DNA of 37,907 nucleotides from Methanothermococcus okinawensis (lineage in GTDB: Archaea; AGJL01; Methanococci; Methanococcales; Methanococcaceae). A program made the translations under genes and the position numbers. Location: assembly GCA_015662355.1 (NCBI GenBank), contig DQUI01000088.1, positions 1-37,907 on the forward strand, given 5' to 3'. Under the pieces are notes generated by a model. It saw only the letters and a program-made list of their open reading frames with translations. It searched no databases and was not told the DNA's origin. This document shows positions 34,176-37,907 of the stretch, in pieces (position 1 is the first letter of the stretch; each line of letters opens with the position of its first letter).

Positions 34176-34421
34176 ATGGCATCTGAAAATATAAAGAAAT
34201 TTGTTGAAGAGATAAAAAGTCAGGTTCAGAAGGAGGGAAAGTACATCGAGTTAGTTTTTACCATATACTATCTAATAAATTTAGTGGAACCGAGTAAAAG
34301 AGATAGTTTTCGAGAGGCTATTAACAACGCCGAAAGTATAGAGGATGCCTATGAGATACTTAACGCCTTAAAATTACAGATTGGAGCACAGGGTGCAAAA
34401 AAGTTACTTAAGAGTCTTTAA
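34176..34421 (+). CDS. Hypothetical protein, 81 residues
   Basis: I do not recognise it. It is all-helical, with no cysteine and no membrane span. Residues SENIKKFVEEIKSQVQKEGKYIELVFTIYYLINLV form an amphipathic helix pair; EPSKRDSFREAINNAESIEDAYEILNALKLQIGAQGAKKLLKSL follows. Divergent to mcm and sharing its promoter region, it could belong to replication or DNA metabolism, but only its position suggests that. GGTGATAAG lies before the ATG. Its stop overlaps the stop of the convergent EamA gene. Confidence 0.65.
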   Translation: MASENIKKFVEEIKSQVQKEGKYIELVFTIYYLINLVEPSKRDSFREAINNAESIEDAYEILNALKLQIGAQGAKKLLKSL

Positions 34422-34843
34422 CTGTTTATAGATATAAGGATAACCCCTAGGATTACAAGTACAATACCTATTATCTGGTTTATAGACAGGTGCTCTCCAA
34501 GGAAGAGAACTGCCAACACCGTGGTAATTGCTGGCCCTATGGAGGAGAGAGGTACAACTATACTGGCTCTCCCCTTGTTGAGGGCGTAGTACAGTAGCAA
34601 GCTCCCTAACACCACCATTACAGCAGATATTACACCGTAAACTAATATCTTCCCCTGTATCTGCCATAACCTCTGGGGATCCTTTACTACTATAAAGAGG
34701 GTTAGTAGTATACCTACTATATTCACTATGATCCACTGTATAAAGGGGTCTCTCTCAGAAACGATCTTTGCAAAGAACGTACCTACACCGTAGAGGATCG
34801 CTATAAGGATCCCTGCAACAACTTCATTTATATAGACCACCAC
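34418..34843 (-). CDS. EamA/DMT-family small membrane transporter
   Basis: 141 residues with four or five membrane segments, one EamA unit: VVAGILIAILYGVGTFFAKI, WIIVNIVGILLTLFIVV, ILVYGVISAVMVVLGSLLLYYALNKGRASIVVPLSSIGPAITTVLAVLFLGEHLSINQIIGIVLVILGVILI. The stretch ALNKGRASIVVPLSSIGPAITTVLAVLFLGE is the family hallmark. Full DMT transporters have two units, so this protein probably dimerises. The substrate is unknown. It appears to start at GTG, either the first or second codon of MVVYINEVV, 15 bases after the serA stop, and shares that transcript. Confidence 0.8.
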   Translation of the reverse strand: MVVYINEVVAGILIAILYGVGTFFAKIVSERDPFIQWIIVNIVGILLTLFIVVKDPQRLWQIQGKILVYGVISAVMVVLGSLLLYYALNKGRASIVVPLSSIGPAITTVLAVLFLGEHLSINQIIGIVLVILGVILISINS

Positions 34844-34858
34844 TTCCCTATTTTCTAC

Positions 34859-36433
34859 TTAGAGATGGATTACCTTGGCATCCTTTATATGTTCTAATTT
34901 TTTCAACTTCTCCAACACCTCCTCAGGTATAACGTGATCTACGTTGAGAATCATTATACTCTCCCCTCCTGGTTCCTTTCTCCCAACCTGCATACCTGCA
35001 ATGTTTATACCGTAGTCCCCTAGGAGTAGTCCCACCTTACCTATCATTCCAGGTCTGTCTATATGCCTGATTATACAGATAATACCTTCAGGTTTTATAT
35101 CCACCTTGTATCCGTCGATCTCCCTTAATACAGGCCTACCCTCTACTACAGAACCTACTAGGGATATCCTCTCTGAGTTCCCCTCTGCCACTACCTCTAT
35201 GGCGTTGCCGTACTCACTCTCAGATATAGTACCCTCAATTACCTTTATGTTTCTACTTTTAGCTACCCTAGGTGCGTTCACAATATTCACTCCTGCAAGG
35301 AGTATTGGAGATAGCATACCTTTAAGGAAGGATCTCTTTATTATCTCAGTGTCCTCCTTTGCTATCTCACCGCTGTATATTAACTCCACCTTCTCTATAG
35401 ATCTGTCAAGTAGCTGTATAGCCATAAGACCTAACTTCTCTGCAAGTTCCATATAAGGTTTTAACTTAACTATCTTCTCAGAGGGTATAACAGGGAGGTT
35501 GACAATGTTCTCCGCAGGTTCTCCTCTAAGGATCTTTGCAATTTGCTCTGCAACTATTATCCCTGCACTTTTCTGGGCCTCCTCTGTGGAGGCCCCCTGG
35601 TGAGGGGTTCCAATGACGTTGTCCAGGGTAAGTAAAGGGTTGTCCTTTGGAGGCTCCTCCTCAAAGACGTCCAGTGCTGCAGCCCTTATTCTCCTATCCT
35701 TTAAGGCCTCATAGAGGGCCCTCTCATCTATAAGCCCTCCCCTTGCACAGTTTACAACTATGGCGTTCCTCTTCATCAACCATATCTGCTCCCTACCTAT
35801 TATATGTCTAGTCTTTGGAGTTAAGGGGACGTGGAGGGTGATGAAGTCACTGACCTTACAGAGTTCGTTAATATCCCTTATCAACTTAACACCTAATTCC
35901 CCTGCAACCTCCTCAGGGATATAGGGGTCGTATCCTACAATATCCATACCAAAGGCCTTCGCCCTCTTTACAACCTGCTGCCCTATTCTACCTAGTCCAA
36001 TAACTCCAAGGGTTTTACCGTAGAGTTCAATTCCTTTAAAGGATTTCCTATCCCACTCCCCTCTCTTTAAAGACGCTGTAGCCTGGGGTATATTCCTCGC
36101 TGCAGCTAACATTAGACCTATAGTTAACTCGGCAACAGAGATGGAGGATGCATCTGGGGAGTTGACCACTATAATACCTCTCTCTGTAGCGTACTCCAGG
36201 TCTATGTTGTCTACCCCTACACCTGCCCTTGCAATGATCTTTAACTTCTTTGCATGCTCTAAGACCTCCCTTGTTAACTTTGTTCCACTTCTAACAACGA
36301 TAACATCCACATCCTCTATCTTCTTCTTTAACTCCTCCTTACTTAGGTTAGTGGCTATCTCTACATCCCCAATTTTCTTTAGTATCTCTATAGCATCTTT
36401 ATGTATCTCGTCTGTAACTAGTATCTTCACCAT
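34859..36433 (-). CDS. serA: D-3-phosphoglycerate dehydrogenase
   Basis: 524 residues, the long form with intervening and ACT domains. SerA oxidises 3-phosphoglycerate in the first step of serine synthesis. The Rossmann motif GKTLGVIGLGRIGQQVVKRAKAFGM (about 139-163), catalytic Arg in NCARGGLIDE, Glu in DVFEEEPP and His in GTPHQGASTEEAQ are intact. The intervening domain is about 315-450, and the C-terminal ACT domain (RHIDRPGMIGKVGLLLGDYGINIAGMQVGR) suggests serine feedback. AAGTGAAGGGTT precedes the ATG. It diverges from sucD. Confidence 0.96.
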   Translation of the reverse strand: MVKILVTDEIHKDAIEILKKIGDVEIATNLSKEELKKKIEDVDVIVVRSGTKLTREVLEHAKKLKIIARAGVGVDNIDLEYATERGIIVVNSPDASSISVAELTIGLMLAAARNIPQATASLKRGEWDRKSFKGIELYGKTLGVIGLGRIGQQVVKRAKAFGMDIVGYDPYIPEEVAGELGVKLIRDINELCKVSDFITLHVPLTPKTRHIIGREQIWLMKRNAIVVNCARGGLIDERALYEALKDRRIRAAALDVFEEEPPKDNPLLTLDNVIGTPHQGASTEEAQKSAGIIVAEQIAKILRGEPAENIVNLPVIPSEKIVKLKPYMELAEKLGLMAIQLLDRSIEKVELIYSGEIAKEDTEIIKRSFLKGMLSPILLAGVNIVNAPRVAKSRNIKVIEGTISESEYGNAIEVVAEGNSERISLVGSVVEGRPVLREIDGYKVDIKPEGIICIIRHIDRPGMIGKVGLLLGDYGINIAGMQVGRKEPGGESIMILNVDHVIPEEVLEKLKKLEHIKDAKVIHL

Positions 36434-36534
36434 AACCCTTCACTTCCTCCTATTTTAAAAAAAATAATTTATATTATAACTTACTGCCTATATAATATTC
36501 CACTCTCTTAAAAATACTTTTTTAAGGTGAAACT
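36434..36534. promoter_or_regulatory. Divergent promoter region, serA / sucD
   Basis: AT-rich 101 bases. CTATATAATATTCC (about 36488-36501) lies about 35-45 bases before sucD and is the best plus-strand TATA; AAAATAATTTATATTATAAC (36459-36480) holds TATA boxes for serA on the minus strand. AAGGTGAAACT is the sucD ribosome binding site. Confidence 0.45.
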
Positions 36535-37401
36535 GTGATATTGATGGATGAGAATACTAGGGCTATTGTACAGGGAATAACTGGGAGACAGGGGAGTTTT
36601 CATACTAAGGAGATGTTAGAGTGTGGAACTAAGATAGTGGCAGGAGTTACCCCTGGTAAAGGTGGAAGGGAGGTACATGGGGTACCTGTTTACGACACTG
36701 TAAAGGAGGCTGTAGAGAAACATGATGCAAACGCCTCTGTACTCTTTGTCCCTGCACCTGCAGTGAAGGATGCTGTCTATGAGGCAATAGATGGAGGTAT
36801 AGAGTTGATTGTAGTTATCACTGAACATGTGCCTGTACAGGATACACTGGATATGGTGAACTACGGGATAAAGAGAGGGGTTAGAATTATAGGCCCAAAT
36901 ACCCCTGGGATAGCCTCTCCCAAGGTTGGTAAGTTAGGGATAATCCCCTCGAGGGTTTTAAAGGAGGGGCATATTGGAATGGTATCTAGAAGTGGTACTT
37001 TAACATACGAGATAGCCCATGAGCTAGTAGTTAACGGTTACGGGCAATCTACCTGTGTTGGAATAGGGGGAGACCTTATAGTAGGTACAGATTTTATAGA
37101 CGTCCTTCCCCTCTTTGATAGGGATAGGGACACAGATGCTGTTGTAATGATAGGAGAGATTGGAGGTAGTAGTGAGGAGGTTGCATGTGAGTATATAAAG
37201 AAAATGAGTAAACCTGTTATTGCCTATATAGCTGGGATTAGTGCACCAGAGGGTAAGAGGATGGGCCACGCAGGTGCAATTGTTGAGAGGGGTGTAGGTA
37301 CTGCTGAAAGTAAGATTAAGGCTTTAAAGGAGGCAGGTGCCTACGTTGTAAGGAGGATCTCCGAGATACCTAAGGTACTGAGGGAAGTTATTGGAAAATA
37401 A
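36535..37401 (+). CDS. sucD: Succinyl-CoA synthetase alpha subunit
   Basis: 288 residues. It interconverts succinyl-CoA and succinate with ATP or GTP; in methanogens it supports the partial citric acid cycle. The CoA-binding fold [33 protein letters not shown] (about 12-44), [10 protein letters not shown], and [24 protein letters not shown] with the phosphorylated histidine (GHAGAI) are complete. Translation starts at GTG five bases after AAGGTG; the ATG three codons on is a weaker choice. SucC is not adjacent in the window. It leads into an aconitase-family gene 9 bases later. Confidence 0.95.
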   Translation: MILMDENTRAIVQGITGRQGSFHTKEMLECGTKIVAGVTPGKGGREVHGVPVYDTVKEAVEKHDANASVLFVPAPAVKDAVYEAIDGGIELIVVITEHVPVQDTLDMVNYGIKRGVRIIGPNTPGIASPKVGKLGIIPSRVLKEGHIGMVSRSGTLTYEIAHELVVNGYGQSTCVGIGGDLIVGTDFIDVLPLFDRDRDTDAVVMIGEIGGSSEEVACEYIKKMSKPVIAYIAGISAPEGKRMGHAGAIVERGVGTAESKIKALKEAGAYVVRRISEIPKVLREVIGK

Positions 37402-37410
37402 AGGGATACT

Positions 37411-37907
37411 ATGACACTGGCGGAGAAAATAGTATCGAAGAAGTTGAAGGAGGATGTGGGGGAGGGAGATACTGTAGAGATAGATATAGATCTGGCTATG
37501 ACTCACGACGGCTCCACACCCCTTGCTGTAAAGGCCTTTAAGGAGATAGGAGATAGGGTCTGGGACAGGGAGAAGATTGTCATCTCCTTTGATCACAACG
37601 TTCCTGCAAATACTGTAAAGGCTGCAAATATGCATAAGATTACAAGGGAGTTTATAAGGGAACAGGGGATAAAACATGTCTACAGGGAGGGGGAGGGGAT
37701 ATGCCATCAGGTGTTGATTGAGGGGGGACATGTGAAACCTAACATGATGATCGCTGGAGGGGACTCCCACACCTGTACCCATGGGGCCTTCGGGGCATTT
37801 GCAACAGGTTTTGGAGCTACAGATATGGGTTATATATTTGCCACCGGTAAGACCTGGATAAAGGTGCCGAGAACTATAAGGGTTAATATTGAGGGGTATA
37901 ACGAGAG
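37411..37907 (+). CDS. 3-isopropylmalate/homoaconitate dehydratase large subunit, N-terminal part
   Basis: 165 complete codons are visible; the gene runs past the window edge. It belongs to the aconitase superfamily. TLAEKIVSKKLKEDVGEGD, DLAMTHDGSTPLAVKAF, SFDHNVPANTVKAANM, GEGICHQVLIEGGHV and GGDSHTCTHGAFGAFATGFGATDMGYIFATGKTWIKVPRTIRV are typical. Methanogens carry two such paralogues, LeuC (leucine/isoleucine) and HacA/AksD (homocitrate to 2-oxosuberate for coenzyme B); the visible half does not let me separate them. The Fe-S cysteines lie beyond the end. AAGGGATACT precedes the ATG, and co-transcription with sucD is likely. Confidence 0.92.
   Translation, partial: MTLAEKIVSKKLKEDVGEGDTVEIDIDLAMTHDGSTPLAVKAFKEIGDRVWDREKIVISFDHNVPANTVKAANMHKITREFIREQGIKHVYREGEGICHQVLIEGGHVKPNMMIAGGDSHTCTHGAFGAFATGFGATDMGYIFATGKTWIKVPRTIRVNIEGYNE

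Noticed and set aside
1-37907. CRISPR array, insertion sequence, prophage or defence genes
   Set aside because: No regularly spaced repeats, transposase, integrase, or defence-type domains were seen in any frame.

Overview
The window comes from a thermophilic methanogen of the order Methanococcales, most like Methanocaldococcus or Methanotorris. The evidence is the archaeal ribosomal-protein gene order, the intron in tRNA-Trp(CCA), AT-rich DNA with GGTGAT-type ribosome binding sites and TATA boxes, genes for methanofuran and methanogenesis (mfnE, mch, vhu, hdrA), and in-frame UGA codons followed by archaeal SECIS hairpins. I cannot name the species from sequence alone.

Layout. 1-1341: a cut-off secreted beta-propeller lipoprotein gene, divergent from a diadenylate cyclase (dacZ). 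1371-2674: an intron-containing tRNA-Trp, methanofuran kinase mfnE, a four-CxxC zinc protein and EF-1 beta. 2708-13596: an unknown 74-residue gene, then the large ribosomal-protein operon from L22 to L15, with SUI1/aIF1, RNase P protein 1 and SecY, ending in a DUF131-type membrane protein. The operon is interrupted before rps17 by about 230 bases that hold two TATA boxes and a candidate structured RNA.

13593-21472: metabolic genes: ilvE, a two-domain moeA that seems to start at AUU, an RraA-like gene beside a purine phosphoribosyltransferase gene, an Mrp/NBP35 ATPase, a TldD/PmbA protease-family gene, a metallo-beta-lactamase fold gene, and purT.

21523-27682 (minus strand) is the most striking part: hdrA-vhuD-vhuG-vhuA-vhuU-vhuB, the electron-bifurcating heterodisulfide reductase / F420-non-reducing hydrogenase module. 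Three genes are selenoprotein genes that conventional ORF calling breaks or misses: HdrA (Sec197), VhuD (Sec14 and Sec65) and VhuU (Sec21). Each has a SECIS hairpin in its 3' untranslated region with the GAA/A internal loop. VhuU carries the C-terminal nickel ligands missing from VhuA. H2 oxidised at VhuA/VhuU would pass electrons through VhuG and VhuD to HdrA, with VhuB as a polyferredoxin partner.

27834-37907: carS (ether lipids), hom and an ACT protein, mch (methanogenesis), a UPF0216 gene with two small membrane-protein genes, a C/D box guide RNA on the minus strand, a divergent MCM helicase, a small unknown gene, an EamA-type transporter, serA, sucD, and the start of a 3-isopropylmalate/homoaconitate dehydratase large-subunit gene.

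I see no CRISPR array, insertion sequence, prophage or defence island. The least explained items are the structured RNA before rps17, the AUU start of moeA, the C/D guide RNA targets, and the UGA that ends vhuD.
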